From NCBI GenBank assembly GCA_023954715.1, contig JAGSHD010000008.1, positions 124,001-188,000 on the forward strand: a stretch of DNA of 64,000 nt, read 5' to 3'. The notes beneath the pieces are model-generated. The model ran no database searches and was not told the origin of the DNA. It was given only the letters and a program-made list of their open reading frames with translations. Source of the stretch: Candidatus Cloacimonadota bacterium. Its GTDB lineage: Bacteria; Muiribacteriota; UBA6191. The translations under genes and the position numbers were made by a program. Within the stretch, counting starts at the first letter, position 1; every line of letters begins with the position of its first letter. Shown one piece after another: positions 43,705-54,244 of this stretch.

Positions 43705-44846
43705 GTTTTGTAAAAAGTAACCTTGATTTAGCTGGAGTTTTACAACAAAAAGTTTTTGAGGGGCCTCGGCATGTGGTTATTGATTTAACCAATCGATGTA
43801 ATACAAACTGCATTGCATGTTGGACTTACTCGCCTCTATTGCAAAAACAAAATAGACCAGATAAATCATGGTATAAAGAGACTTTGCAATTGGATAACTT
43901 ACTGTATCTCATCGAAGACCTACATGAGATGGGAGTGGAGCGTATTCGCTTTACGGGCGGTGGTGAACCTCTATTATTTAAAGATGTTGATCGGCTTATC
44001 TCTGAAATTAAAGCTAGAGATATCTGGCTAGCCATTACCACCAACGGTATATTATTGAATGATGAACGAATCTCACTTCTTAGATCGTTGAAAGTAGATG
44101 AGATCGCTATTTCTTTATGGGCAGCCACTGGGGAAACCTATAAAAAAATTCATCCTAAATCTAAAGCGGAAGAGTTTTGGAAAATCATGTCTGCCATGGA
44201 ACGCTTGAAAACAGGTGAATGGAGTCCTTCTGTTCACATGTTAAATGTTATTAATCGCTTGAATGTTCACGAGATTGAAAAGATGGCAGACTTGGCAAGA
44301 AACTTAAGATTTGATTCGGTATATTTTACTTTGGTAGATGCTATGGATGATACAAAAAGTCTTTTACTAAATGATCAAGATCGTATTAATGCTCTAAGAC
44401 AGATTCAAAGGGTTAAAGCTAGATACTCTTCCCAAGAAGAGATTCAGCTAGATAACTTCAAGGGTTTTGAAGATCGTTTAAATGATGTGAGTAATGATCA
44501 AGAGTATGATAGAAATAAACTAGATAGTTTACCCTGTACCATGGGTTGGCATTTTGCTCGTATCACAGCAGATGGATTTGTAGCTCCATGTTGTAAAGGG
44601 GTAGAGTATAAAATGGGAAACATCAACGTAGATCGTTTTAAAAAGATTTGGGTCAATCATAAGTATCAAGTCTTTAGAAATTTAGCCTACAACGAAAAAA
44701 AGGATCATCCATATTTTGAGAAAATGGCTTGCTATCAGATGTGTGATAATCTTATGCATATTGAAGAGATTCAACGTAGACTCGATCAAGTTAATCCAGG
44801 TGAAAAAGAAAGTTTACTTCAGTATAATGGCCCTGAAATATCTTGA
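43701..44846 (+). CDS. radical SAM/SPASM protein, paralogue of the fusion's radical SAM half
   Basis: 381 residues, overlapping the fusion gene by ATGA. Core: VIDLTNRCNTNCIACW with Cys33, Cys37 and Cys40, FTGGGEPLLFKDV, LAITTNGILL, ISLWAATGETYKKIHP, NVINRLNVHEI, and YFTLVDAMDDTKSLLL. The C-terminal SPASM-like Cys are in SLPCTMGW, VAPCCKGVEY and MACYQMCDNL. It is strongly similar to residues 445-790 of the preceding fusion protein (DLTNRCNTNCIACW versus DVTNLCNNDCVACW; shared FTLVD), so the two arose by tandem duplication. The different GT context and one more Cys pair suggest that each has its own substrate or step. Same operon; the next gene starts 15 bp downstream. Confidence 0.92.
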   Translation: MSFVKSNLDLAGVLQQKVFEGPRHVVIDLTNRCNTNCIACWTYSPLLQKQNRPDKSWYKETLQLDNLLYLIEDLHEMGVERIRFTGGGEPLLFKDVDRLISEIKARDIWLAITTNGILLNDERISLLRSLKVDEIAISLWAATGETYKKIHPKSKAEEFWKIMSAMERLKTGEWSPSVHMLNVINRLNVHEIEKMADLARNLRFDSVYFTLVDAMDDTKSLLLNDQDRINALRQIQRVKARYSSQEEIQLDNFKGFEDRLNDVSNDQEYDRNKLDSLPCTMGWHFARITADGFVAPCCKGVEYKMGNINVDRFKKIWVNHKYQVFRNLAYNEKKDHPYFEKMACYQMCDNLMHIEEIQRRLDQVNPGEKESLLQYNGPEIS

Positions 44847-44860
44847 TAATTTAGGTTAAT

Positions 44861-46027
44861 ATGATTGTCGAAGATAGATTACATAGATTTTGGACAGACT
44901 TTGGTGCAAAATATTTTGACTCTAGTAAGGTAGATCTCTTTGTTTCTGGTTTAGCTTTGTATTCACCAATTTGGTTGAAAGAACCAGTAGATTGTATTAG
45001 GTTAATGTATGTTGGGTCTGTTAAAGACTTGCAAGAGGCTGTTTTTTGTCATAGCTGGGAGTCATCGGTATCTAGTGAAAATCGATTAATCTTACGTGGT
45101 AGATTTTCTGACTTAGTATTAGAGTTTCAGATTTTTGATAGTATTGATCTTTTATTTCAATTCAATGAAACAAGAGCTATCAATTATGAGAGGGTCTGTT
45201 TTTCTTTTCGACAAGGACGCTTTATTGATGACTTTACCATAGAAAAACCTACTCAAATGAAATGTGATCGTCCTCTATCTTTCGATTCAAAAAAAGATTT
45301 GTTTCATTTATCTTTATCCAAAAAACTTAGGCTTGAGCTTTTGATTCCTGCTAAATACTTGGGTTTGATAGATTTTGAAGAACTCTGTCATTTAGGAGTT
45401 TTTGATTGGGTTGAAAATCAAGTATTTGTAAGCTTTTTACTTGATGATTTGTATCATTTAGATGTTCTAACTCCTGAGTCAAAGAGTTTTGTTTTATCTC
45501 TTACTTCCATATTAGGATGGATTGAGCAAAATTATACAAGAGTTTTAACTTTTTTTGAAACCAAGTTATTGTCATTTGACAATGTACCTCACTCTTCCCT
45601 TGAGTTTCCCTATAAAAAGTATTTAATTTATACCTCTCAAACTAAATTTGTGGATGCTTTCGAAGATGTTGAGTTAGATTTTTTAAATGAGATTGTTGGC
45701 TCTTTCGAGCAATGGATAGCCTATTTAGAAGGAAACGAGCTCTCTTTTAAGTTTCTAGGACAATGGGTTGAAAAATTTAAAGGACTGTACTTAGAGGCAT
45801 TTATCTTATCCTGTATGCATATTGTACGTATATATGGGGATAATAAGATGCTACGTCACCAGGTGGCAATTATTTTACAGGAATTTCTTATTGAAGATCA
45901 ATTTGTTAAAAATCTTCTTAATAAGGCTGATGTTACTGTATCAGAAGATCAGTTTATAGGATTGATTGTGATGCGCTTCAATGGAGAGCTTAAGTCAATA
46001 CAGGCGTTAAAGACTATTGTAGGGTAA
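44861..46027 (+). CDS. unrecognised protein closing the radical SAM/GT cluster
   Basis: 388 residues with no family that I recognise. It is mixed alpha/beta and rich in Phe, Leu and Asp, with no signal peptide, membrane segment, Cys cluster or nucleotide-binding loop. The N-terminal half (to about 190) looks beta-rich (RLILRGRFSDLVLEFQIFDS, then ERVCFSFRQGRFIDDF). The C-terminal half is helical (LNEIVGSFEQWIAYLEG, EAFILSCMHIVRIYG). It follows the last radical SAM gene by 15 bp and ends in the cluster's terminator, so it almost certainly belongs to the same pathway. It may be an adaptor, or part of the substrate or acceptor. No functional claim is possible beyond its place in the operon. Confidence 0.65.
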   Translation: MIVEDRLHRFWTDFGAKYFDSSKVDLFVSGLALYSPIWLKEPVDCIRLMYVGSVKDLQEAVFCHSWESSVSSENRLILRGRFSDLVLEFQIFDSIDLLFQFNETRAINYERVCFSFRQGRFIDDFTIEKPTQMKCDRPLSFDSKKDLFHLSLSKKLRLELLIPAKYLGLIDFEELCHLGVFDWVENQVFVSFLLDDLYHLDVLTPESKSFVLSLTSILGWIEQNYTRVLTFFETKLLSFDNVPHSSLEFPYKKYLIYTSQTKFVDAFEDVELDFLNEIVGSFEQWIAYLEGNELSFKFLGQWVEKFKGLYLEAFILSCMHIVRIYGDNKMLRHQVAIILQEFLIEDQFVKNLLNKADVTVSEDQFIGLIVMRFNGELKSIQALKTIVG

Positions 46028-46054
46028 TTTTTCTATAAGTTGATAAAAATAGGC

Positions 46055-46087
46055 AAAAAAAAAGACTGGCGAACCAGTCTTTTTTTT
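46055..46087. terminator. bidirectional terminator between the radical SAM cluster and hup
   Basis: Stem GACTGG / CCAGTC (46064-46069 with 46074-46079), extended by A-T pairs. Loop CGAA on the plus strand, which is UUCG on the minus strand. An A-run at 46055-46063 and a T-run at 46080-46087 let it serve both the rightward cluster and the leftward hup gene. Confidence 0.93.
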
Positions 46088-46102
46088 AAGTGATCGTTTT
46101 AA

Positions 46103-46378
46103 TTATGAATTAACGATTTCCTTAAGAGCTTTACCTGGAGTAAACTTAGGTAACTTAGTAGCTGCAATTTGGATTTTTTCACCAGTTTTAGGATTAACTC
46201 CTGTTCGAGCAGCACGAGCTTTAACTTCCCAGCTACCAAAACCTACTAATTGTACTTTTTCTCCGCTTTGTAGCTCAGCTTTAACGATGTCAATAAATGC
46301 ATCAATTGCGCTAGATGCTTCTTTTTGGTTTAAAGGTGTAGCATCTGAGATTTTTTTTGTTAATTCGCTCTTATTCAT
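46103..46378 (-). CDS. hup: DNA-binding protein HU
   Basis: 91 residues, the usual length of HU. Start MNKSELTKKISDATPLNQ, then the dimer helices AIDAFIDIVKAELQSG. The signature is VQLVGFGSWEVKARAARTGVNPKTG, with the DNA-binding arm having TGVNPKTGEKI and the intercalating Pro. It ends in KFTPGKALKEIVN. It is a nucleoid-associated histone-like dimer that bends DNA. A GGAG ribosome site precedes the ATG. It is separated by a terminator from the convergent radical SAM operon and by a 700 bp gap from its other neighbour. IHF subunits are slightly longer and have other sequence in the arm, so HU is the better name. Confidence 0.97.
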   Translation of the reverse strand: MNKSELTKKISDATPLNQKEASSAIDAFIDIVKAELQSGEKVQLVGFGSWEVKARAARTGVNPKTGEKIQIAATKLPKFTPGKALKEIVNS

Positions 46379-47086
46379 AATTTTCTCCTGTTCAAAATAC
46401 TGTTCAAAACGACAGTTTTTGTTCTAAAAAAGCCAAAAGCCCTGATTAATACTATACTTTTCAGTTCTTTGGCTAGAATTTATCACTTCCTTTTGCTTGT
46501 TTCAAGAAAAATTTTGATTTTCATGCATTTTTTACAAATAATAATTCTCTATCTTATTTAGGAAGTCTTGGCTAACACTGGGGTTAGGGTGTTAGATGTG
46601 ATTGCTTTTTGATTGAAAATGCTTGTAATTGTTTATTAAGTAAAATCATTTGAAAAGATTACGAAAGGTAAGTTTTGCTCTTAGTGTAATGATGCGTTAT
46701 TGATCCATGTCATATGAGTAAGTTGTGTTCAGGAGGTATATGTCTCTTGTTTGCAGCGATAGTTTCCAATAGTCTTTTTGATTTTTATCGGATCGGTTTG
46801 ATAGAACTTTGTTAAATTGAGTAATACAACATGAACAGGATGGATTGATTATAGTTGATTTTTGCAGTGGGGTTTCATGATTAAGAGCTATGGCTGCTCG
46901 TAAGGCAAACCAGCTTCGTTACTCTTTATGTATAGATAGATGAGTCTCATTTAAAAAAGCAAGACCGCTTATTTCTGTAAATTTTTGAAATGTAATGTTG
47001 TGGCAATGTGCCTTGCGTGAGCCTCGAATGATGGATTCTACATTTAAGGTGCTGACGATGAAGTTTATTTTATAAAGTGAGTTCCT
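46379..47086. other. 700-bp gap with a long, twice interrupted minus-strand frame
   Basis: No supported gene. On the minus strand, in the same frame as the TPR gene that ends at 47087, the sequence stays open after its TAG for 55 codons up to a TAA at 46919-46921. It is then open for 73 more codons to a TAA at 46697-46699. The translations (SIIRGSRKAHCHNITFQKF and RSWFALRAAIALNHETPLQK) match no family that I know. This may be a decayed gene or a rare chance. The hup promoter should lie within 46379-46500. Confidence 0.4.
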
Positions 47087-48061
47087 CTAACTCTCAAACA
47101 AATCAGAAAACTTTGATTTAAGTAGTTTTATGATTTCTTTATGTTGCTGAATCATATCAAACTTCATTTTAAACTTAGAGGTTTTTACAAAATGAGTTTG
47201 TACAACTTTCAAATCATCATAAAAGTGAAATTCGTAATCCCATCCATCCTTTAAGGTTTGAAATATTTCAAACAAGTTATTGTTAATATCTTCGAATTCG
47301 AAATGGTATTGGTCTGGTGTAAGGGATATGACATCGGAGTAAGATCTGATCTCAGATTGATCTATAAAGAAGCGATAGATTTTTTCAGGTTTGATCAGTT
47401 TTATACGAGTACCTAAGTAGAGCCTGTTTTGTTGTAAGGGTTCTAGTTTTTTGAACCTGTCGTTAAATAGTATTGCTAGATCGTACTCTTCAATTTGGTA
47501 AAGTAGGGTCGAAATTATATAAAGAGTATTGTTATCTATGGATTGCGGTTCATCTAAAAGAGTTTGAAAGGCAAGTAGGGGTTGGTTTTTAATTAGTAGT
47601 TTTGCTAAGTCGTTTCTTTTGTGGTTTTCTTTTGGATAGTGGGTTAGGAATAGTTCAAGCGACTTTATATGTTTTTCAGTACGTTTGAGCCTCTTGTGTA
47701 GTTGAATCTGAAGTTCAAGTATTTGTTGATTATTGGGGTTAGTCTGTAATAGCTTTTCTATCATGGGCTCTGCTTGCAAAAAACTTCTTTCGTCTATGAG
47801 TAGCTTAATTAATAAGATACTAGCATTAAGATTGGTTTCATCAACTTTGCAAAGGTGTTGACAAATTTCTCTAGGTAGATCGATAGTAGAGTGGTTTTCG
47901 TAAGTAGAAAGGGCTAATTCATACAAAGATTGATAGCCTTTGTTAATCTTTTTACATTGAAAAAGGTCTTCTATGTGTGCAATACGAGTTTGTGCTCCAA
48001 CCATGGGGTTTCTACTAAAATAGCTTTTAAGAAATTCTAAAATTTCATTTGGATTGTTCAT
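47087..48061 (-). CDS. TPR-like protein of unknown function
   Basis: About 324 residues from ATG 48061 (MNNPNEILEFLKSYFSR). The frame is open 21 codons further, but AGAGG is well placed for 48061. Residues 30-240 are helical repeats of TPR-type (LYELALSTYENH, EPMIEKLLQTNPNNQQILELQIQLHKR, KRTEKHIKSLELFLTHYPKENH, EEYDLAILFNDRFKKLEP). The last 80 residues (SDVISLTPDQYHFEFEDI, EFHFYDDLKVVQTHFVK) seem to be a separate small alpha/beta domain. No signal peptide or membrane segment, so it is cytoplasmic. The gene stands alone and is divergent from groES; it ends in LFES. Function not known; a protein-interaction role is inferred from the repeats. Confidence 0.7.
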   Translation of the reverse strand: MNNPNEILEFLKSYFSRNPMVGAQTRIAHIEDLFQCKKINKGYQSLYELALSTYENHSTIDLPREICQHLCKVDETNLNASILLIKLLIDERSFLQAEPMIEKLLQTNPNNQQILELQIQLHKRLKRTEKHIKSLELFLTHYPKENHKRNDLAKLLIKNQPLLAFQTLLDEPQSIDNNTLYIISTLLYQIEEYDLAILFNDRFKKLEPLQQNRLYLGTRIKLIKPEKIYRFFIDQSEIRSYSDVISLTPDQYHFEFEDINNNLFEIFQTLKDGWDYEFHFYDDLKVVQTHFVKTSKFKMKFDMIQQHKEIIKLLKSKFSDLFES

Positions 48062-48366
48062 AATGACCTCTAGAGTGAAATTGAAATGAGTCAAAGTGTA
48101 ACGTGTGATGATGCAAAGAGACAATTCAATTCTTTTATTTTGGTTGTTTTATAAAAAAAATATGGGTTGTGACGTCCAATTTTGAGTAATATGTTTCAAA
48201 TTTGTATACATACTAGTAAACAAAATTATGATTATAGGGTGATCTGTTTCAATTTGAAAAAAAAGCTCCATATTTTTTGGCAAGATATTTTCTATAAGTG
48301 GTATGAGTCAAAATTAATGTAAGCCCAATGTTTGGGTACAACCATATAAGTAGGAGGAAACAGATC
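48062..48366 (+). promoter_or_regulatory. groES upstream regulatory region
   Basis: About 305 bp between the leftward TPR gene and groES. No CIRCE element (TTAGCACTC-N9-GAGTGCTAA) is visible. Present instead are TTGGCAAG at 48277-48284, followed after four bases by TTTCT, which resembles a sigma-54 -24/-12 promoter with mismatches, and GTTTCAAATTT at 48193-48203; both words also occur upstream of grpE. A strong ribosome site AGGAGGA lies at 48353-48359. Confidence 0.4.
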
Positions 48367-48660
48367 ATGAGTTTGAATCTGAAACCACTAGGTGATCGAG
48401 TAGTCGTTCAACCAAAGAAAGCTGAAGAAAAAACAAATTCTGGAATCTTTTTGCCATCAACAGCAAACAAAGAAAGACCAATTAGCGGTGTTGTAGTTGC
48501 TGTAGGAACAGGAAAAGTTGCTGACAATGGTACTAAAGTATCCATGGAAGTAAAAGTTGGAGACAATGTTATCTATACTGAATATGCAGGTACTGAAATC
48601 AAAGTAAGTGATGAAAAGTACTTAATCATGAGAGAAAGCGACATCTTAGCAATAAACTAA
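48367..48660 (+). CDS. groES: co-chaperonin GroES
   Basis: 97 residues, from ATG 48367 ([18 protein letters not shown]). The frame extends upstream to 48328, but those 13 codons cover the ribosome site and are not part of the protein. It has the family landmarks: N-terminal PLGDRVVV, the mobile loop [38 protein letters not shown] and the final RESDILAI. It forms the heptameric lid of GroEL and assists folding in the cytoplasm. The strong AGGAGGA ribosome site is 7 bp before the ATG. Followed after 88 bp by groEL, in one operon. Confidence 0.98.
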   Translation: MSLNLKPLGDRVVVQPKKAEEKTNSGIFLPSTANKERPISGVVVAVGTGKVADNGTKVSMEVKVGDNVIYTEYAGTEIKVSDEKYLIMRESDILAIN

Positions 48661-48712
48661 AGTGTTGACTGATGATTTTATTCATCAAAACTAATCTGTT
48701 TCACAGATTTGA

Positions 48713-50395
<1,683 letters not shown>

Positions 50396-50480
50396 ATCAT
50401 TTGCTTAGCAAATTCTGACTCTAGCTTAATATACTTTAGGCTTAGGTTTAGCTTATGATGCTTAGGTATCATAAAATGTA

Positions 50481-50545
50481 AAAGGTAGCTTATAGCTCAT
50501 TACTGAGAAGAGATTCTATGAAGTAGTTGGTTTAGCTACCTTTTT
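50481..50545 (+). terminator. possible terminator after groEL
   Basis: Ten-base stem AAAGGTAGCT (50481-50490) with AGCTACCTTT (50534-50543), followed by more T. The loop is 43 bases, which is long. A second candidate follows at 50564-50603. Confidence 0.5.
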
Positions 50546-50563
50546 CAATAATATGAGTATTCA

Positions 50564-50603
50564 AACCTCCTTAGAAACAACAGTTTTTGAGGAGGTTTTT
50601 CTT
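50564..50603 (+). terminator. second possible terminator after groEL
   Basis: Stem AACCTCC (50564-50570) with GGAGGTT (50591-50597) and a short T-run (TTTTTCTT). Loop of 20 bases. With the hairpin before it, it fills part of the 410-bp gap between groEL and the minus-strand kinase; the rest of the gap shows no ORF. Confidence 0.5.
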
Positions 50604-50807
50604 GTGAGCCAGATTCTCGTTCCATATCCTTGAGTTTTTATTGGATCGCAACAAGAGCAATATAGTCTTTAATTAAATGTAAGTGATGTTTTTTGGAAGT
50701 TGGGCTTAATATTTTACAAGTGAATTTTTGTCATTGTAATGATTTGCAAAGTAGTTTCCCTTATTGGCTTATAATGGATAGCTTAGAGCTTAAGATGGTC
50801 TGTATAG

Positions 50808-52985
50808 TTATTTTATATACTTTAAGAGCGTTTCATATAGTTTAGCTACATCAATTGGTTTGTTTAAATGTTCTTGCATGTTTGAAGCTTTTGTTCTTTC
50901 TATGTCTTCTTTCATTGCATTGGCAGTTAAAGCAATAATTGGAATACTTGTATCGATTTCACGGATAAGCTCAGTTGCCTCATATCCATCAAGTATGGGC
51001 ATTTGAATATCCATCAAGATTAACTTGTACTTATCTACATTATTAGTAAACATATCCACTGCTTCTTGGCCATTGTTTGCTATATCTATAAGTATTTTAC
51101 TCTCTTTGAGTAGGCCTTTAATTATAAGTTGATTTATTTTGTTATCCTCCGCAAGAAGGATGTGACTTCCAGAGAGTTTCGATAAATCAGATTCTAGTTT
51201 TGATTCATAAGAGTTATAGGTTTTGTTACGAGTATTTTTAGTAAAGACTGAGTTTAAAGTATCGTTGAGTAAGGGTGGGATTATTGGCATTTGTAAGACG
51301 GCATCTATGTCTGGGTCTTCAACAAGTTTGGATACCTCTTTTTGTCTATAAGAGTTAAGCAATATGATTGATACTCGATGAGTGCATTTTCTCTTTAGTT
51401 GTTTAACTACTTGTATAGTATCAAGTCCTAGCATATCTTGATCTAAGAAAATTAAGTCGTAATGACTTTTTGGATCGTCGAGTAATTGAAGAGCATCTTT
51501 TTTACTAAATACATGGTCTGCGTTAGTATCAAAAATCTCAAGTGTATTTTTTAAGTTATCATGCCATGATTTGTTATCATCTATAATGAGTATATTTTTA
51601 TCACTGAACATGATGTAGTCATTGTCTTTTTGGACCTCTTTTAGCTCTATTTCAAAAATAAATTTACTTCCAACACCAAATTCAGTTTCAATCCAAATTT
51701 TACCATTCATCATCTCAACTAGTTGTTTTGAGATTCTAAGGCCTAAACCAGTACCACCGTATTTTCTAGTAGTGCTTTCATCTGCTTGAGTGAATGCTTG
51801 AAAAAGTTTGGACTGTTGTTCAGGTGTGAGACCTATGCCTGTGTCAGATACAATAAAGCGATATCGATCATGCGATATTTTAGAAATATGCAGTTCTACT
51901 TTGCCCTCTTTTGTAAATTTTACAGCGTTTCCTATGAGGTTGGTGAGGATTTGAGAGAGTCGTACGCTGTCGCCATAAAAGTTTTTTCCAATATTGTCAT
52001 CATAGTAGATAATAATTTTTAACTTTTTTTTATGTGCTTCAATTTCTACTAGACGGGTGATAGAGTCTATTGTGTTAAATAGATCAAACTCTGTTTTTTC
52101 TATGGTAAATTTACCGGCTTCAATTTTGGAGACATCTAAAATATCGTTAATAATACCTAATAGGGACTTTGTACAGGCATCAATTTTTTTAATATAATCT
52201 CGTTGTTCCTCTTGCAGGTTTGATTTTAACACTAAGTGAGACATGCCGATAATACCATTCATGGGCGTGCGAATCTCGTGTGACATGTTTGCTAAAAAAG
52301 AATTTTTTGCGTGTGTGGCTTGTTGAGCTTTTTCTGTTTGTATTTTTAGCATATAGTTTTGGGATAATATCTGTGTAACAGCAAAAATAATTGGAAGTGT
52401 GATGAATAAATAGAATAGTGCTTCTAACAGAAATATGTAATTAACTTCAACTAATTGTTTGTTAAATAAGTCCAAAGGTATTTCTGCTGAAACGACAACT
52501 TTCCTATTGTTTTTTAGGGTTATTGGTATGTGTGCAGCTTTAAATGTTCCCCACTTATCTGAATAAACTTCGTAAAGTGTCTCATCACCTTCAAATGCAT
52601 GAAAAAGCTTCTTTGCGCTTTTATAGTTGTAAAAATATGTTACTTGTTTGTTGGTTTGAAGCTCTTCTTTGCTTGCACTAGAGCAAATTAAATATACTTT
52701 GTCATCTCGTTTTATGGAGGCGTAGATAAACCCTAGTTTTGCCTTATTATTATGAGATGTTAAAAGTCGTATATTTTGCTGATCTTCTTGTGCTGAGATG
52801 GCATCTTTATGAGTGGCTCTAAGGAAAAAGTCTTCACCTAATAAATCATAGACAGTATATGCAGAGAGCATTAGTTTTTCATCTATTTTAGAAATGAGAT
52901 CTTCTCTATAACTAATATGAGCATAATAATTATAAGCTAATACAGTAACAGCATAGAATATTACAGCAAATAAAAGCTTTAACAT
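50808..52985 (-). CDS. hybrid sensor histidine kinase, BarA-like layout
   Basis: 725 residues. N-terminal membrane segment (about 3-20), periplasmic sensor 25-180, second membrane segment 183-206, HisKA with His236 ([12 protein letters not shown]). HATPase_c spans about 335-450 ([25 protein letters not shown]). Receiver 1 (463-582) keeps Asp515 in IFLDQDM but has MPI in place of KPI. Receiver 2 (607-723) is canonical, with LAEDN, Asp659 in LMDIQMP and Lys709 in NKPID. The second receiver is therefore the working one. No histidine phosphotransfer domain is at the C-terminus, so a separate HPt protein would be needed for onward transfer. Encoded alone, divergent from grpE. The input signal is unknown; no link to heat shock can be read from the sequence. 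Confidence 0.93.
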   Translation of the reverse strand: MLKLLFAVIFYAVTVLAYNYYAHISYREDLISKIDEKLMLSAYTVYDLLGEDFFLRATHKDAISAQEDQQNIRLLTSHNNKAKLGFIYASIKRDDKVYLICSSASKEELQTNKQVTYFYNYKSAKKLFHAFEGDETLYEVYSDKWGTFKAAHIPITLKNNRKVVVSAEIPLDLFNKQLVEVNYIFLLEALFYLFITLPIIFAVTQILSQNYMLKIQTEKAQQATHAKNSFLANMSHEIRTPMNGIIGMSHLVLKSNLQEEQRDYIKKIDACTKSLLGIINDILDVSKIEAGKFTIEKTEFDLFNTIDSITRLVEIEAHKKKLKIIIYYDDNIGKNFYGDSVRLSQILTNLIGNAVKFTKEGKVELHISKISHDRYRFIVSDTGIGLTPEQQSKLFQAFTQADESTTRKYGGTGLGLRISKQLVEMMNGKIWIETEFGVGSKFIFEIELKEVQKDNDYIMFSDKNILIIDDNKSWHDNLKNTLEIFDTNADHVFSKKDALQLLDDPKSHYDLIFLDQDMLGLDTIQVVKQLKRKCTHRVSIILLNSYRQKEVSKLVEDPDIDAVLQMPIIPPLLNDTLNSVFTKNTRNKTYNSYESKLESDLSKLSGSHILLAEDNKINQLIIKGLLKESKILIDIANNGQEAVDMFTNNVDKYKLILMDIQMPILDGYEATELIREIDTSIPIIALTANAMKEDIERTKASNMQEHLNKPIDVAKLYETLLKYIK

Positions 52986-53583
52986 ACTTGGTTTAAATAA
53001 AATAATATCCTTACTCTTCTACTATCCGGACACTATAAGGATAGAAAATTCGAAACGATTTGGAAAGAAGTTAGTCGGTAATAATATTCAGAGTAGTGAC
53101 ATATTCTCAGTCCATAAAAATGTAATTATCCAATTTGGTAAAAGTTTAGGATAATGGGTAGCCCATAATAGTTTAGCTTATTTTAACTTGCTGACAATTA
53201 CTATAGCCAAAAACGGCCTTAAGGTCATATACATATACCTTTTGAATAACTAGATACTATGTTTTCTATATTCTTGCTTATCGATATAGTATGCTTCTCA
53301 CGCGTTTCAAATTTAAACAGTAGTGAAAAAAAGTGAAACATTCGATTGAAATCGAAAGGGGTAAATAAGTGTAGATCTATCAAGGGTACCACCTTAAAAG
53401 CTAAGTAACATAAGGGTTAAAGCGTTTCTTTGTCTACTTATAATAACTTGGCAAGACCTTTGCGATATGTAAATCAAAAATAAATCGTATGTTTAATTTA
53501 GGTACTATTTGAAAAACTAATGGATATGTTACTTAAATGATTAAATATTTAGAATTTAACTCTTAATGGAGGGTTGATTAAAA
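52986..53583. promoter_or_regulatory. divergent regulatory region between the kinase gene and grpE
   Basis: 598 bp with no ORF that I can support. It contains TTGGCAAG (53448-53455) followed by four bases and TTGCG, a near-consensus sigma-54 type -24/-12 element 136 bp before the grpE ATG. GTTTCAAATTTAAAC (53304-53318) is an imperfect palindrome, and a perfect hairpin TTCGAT/ATCGAA lies near 53342-53357. No CIRCE element is seen, and no hrcA gene precedes grpE. Confidence 0.45.
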
Positions 53584-54228
53584 ATGTCTGAAGAAATTGA
53601 AAAGGAAGAACTAAATACAAAATCTGAAGAAGAAGTTGAAGTAACAGATGAGACTTTAACATCAGAAGCTACTGAAGATGCAGTTGAGGTTCTAGTACCA
53701 GAAGATGAATTAGAAGTTCTAAAAAAAGAAAAAGATGAATTGTACGACAAGCACCTAAGATTGGCAGCTGAATACGATAACTTTAGAAAGAGAACACTAC
53801 GCGAAAAGGAAGACTTTCACAAATATGCTGTTACCGGCTTATTAGAAAAAATGATTCCTATTTTAGATACTCTTGAAAGAGGAATCGAATCAAATGAAAA
53901 AGCAGAGTCCATAGAACCAGTTAAAGAAGGTTTTGTAAAGGTCTGTGCTTTATTCAAAGAAGTGTTGTCTAAAGAGGGTCTAGAAGCGATTGATGAAAAG
54001 GATTGTCTAGTAGACTTTAATTTACATATGGCAGTATTTCAAGAAGAAAATAACGATGTTTATGACGGTACAGTCTTAGAAATCTTTGAAAAGGGTTATA
54101 AGCTTAAAGATAAAGTCATAAAGCCAGCAAAAGTAAAAGTTGCAAAGTCAGACAAAGAGGCTCCTAAAGAAAGTTCTGAAGAAGAGTCAAAAAAAGATAA
54201 AACAGTAAAAGTAGATTTTAAAGCATAA
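53584..54228 (+). CDS. grpE: nucleotide exchange factor GrpE
   Basis: 214 residues. An acidic N-terminal part (1-45), then the long GrpE helix (VLKKEKDELYDKHLRLAAEYDNFRKRT, REKEDFHKYA). The four-helix and beta-wing part follows: LEKMIPILDTLERGIES, FKEVLSKEGLEAID, DFNLHMAVFQEENND, EIFEKGYKLKDKVIKPAKVKV. A Lys/Glu-rich tail of 25 residues ends it. It releases ADP from DnaK. Ribosome site GGAGGG at 53566-53571, about 12 bp before the ATG. Followed by dnaK after 16 bp, as in the classic heat-shock operon; hrcA is not upstream. Confidence 0.96.
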   Translation: MSEEIEKEELNTKSEEEVEVTDETLTSEATEDAVEVLVPEDELEVLKKEKDELYDKHLRLAAEYDNFRKRTLREKEDFHKYAVTGLLEKMIPILDTLERGIESNEKAESIEPVKEGFVKVCALFKEVLSKEGLEAIDEKDCLVDFNLHMAVFQEENNDVYDGTVLEIFEKGYKLKDKVIKPAKVKVAKSDKEAPKESSEEESKKDKTVKVDFKA

Positions 54229-54244
54229 ATAAAAGGAGAATATC

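Noticed and set aside
37141..46027. Radical SAM cluster as a mobile or horizontally gained island
   Set aside because: No integrase, transposase, tRNA end or flanking direct repeat is visible, and base composition looks like the surroundings by eye.
46730..46785. Short ORF after a strong AGGAGG at 46731
   Set aside because: Only ten codons, spacing of 2-3 bases to the ATG is too short, and the minus strand is open over the same stretch.
48062..48366. CIRCE element upstream of groES
   Set aside because: I looked for TTAGCACTC and GAGTGCTAA forms here and upstream of grpE and found none.
48328..48366. Upstream start for GroES
   Set aside because: The codons cover the ribosome-binding site; GroES proteins start at the [10 protein letters not shown] position.
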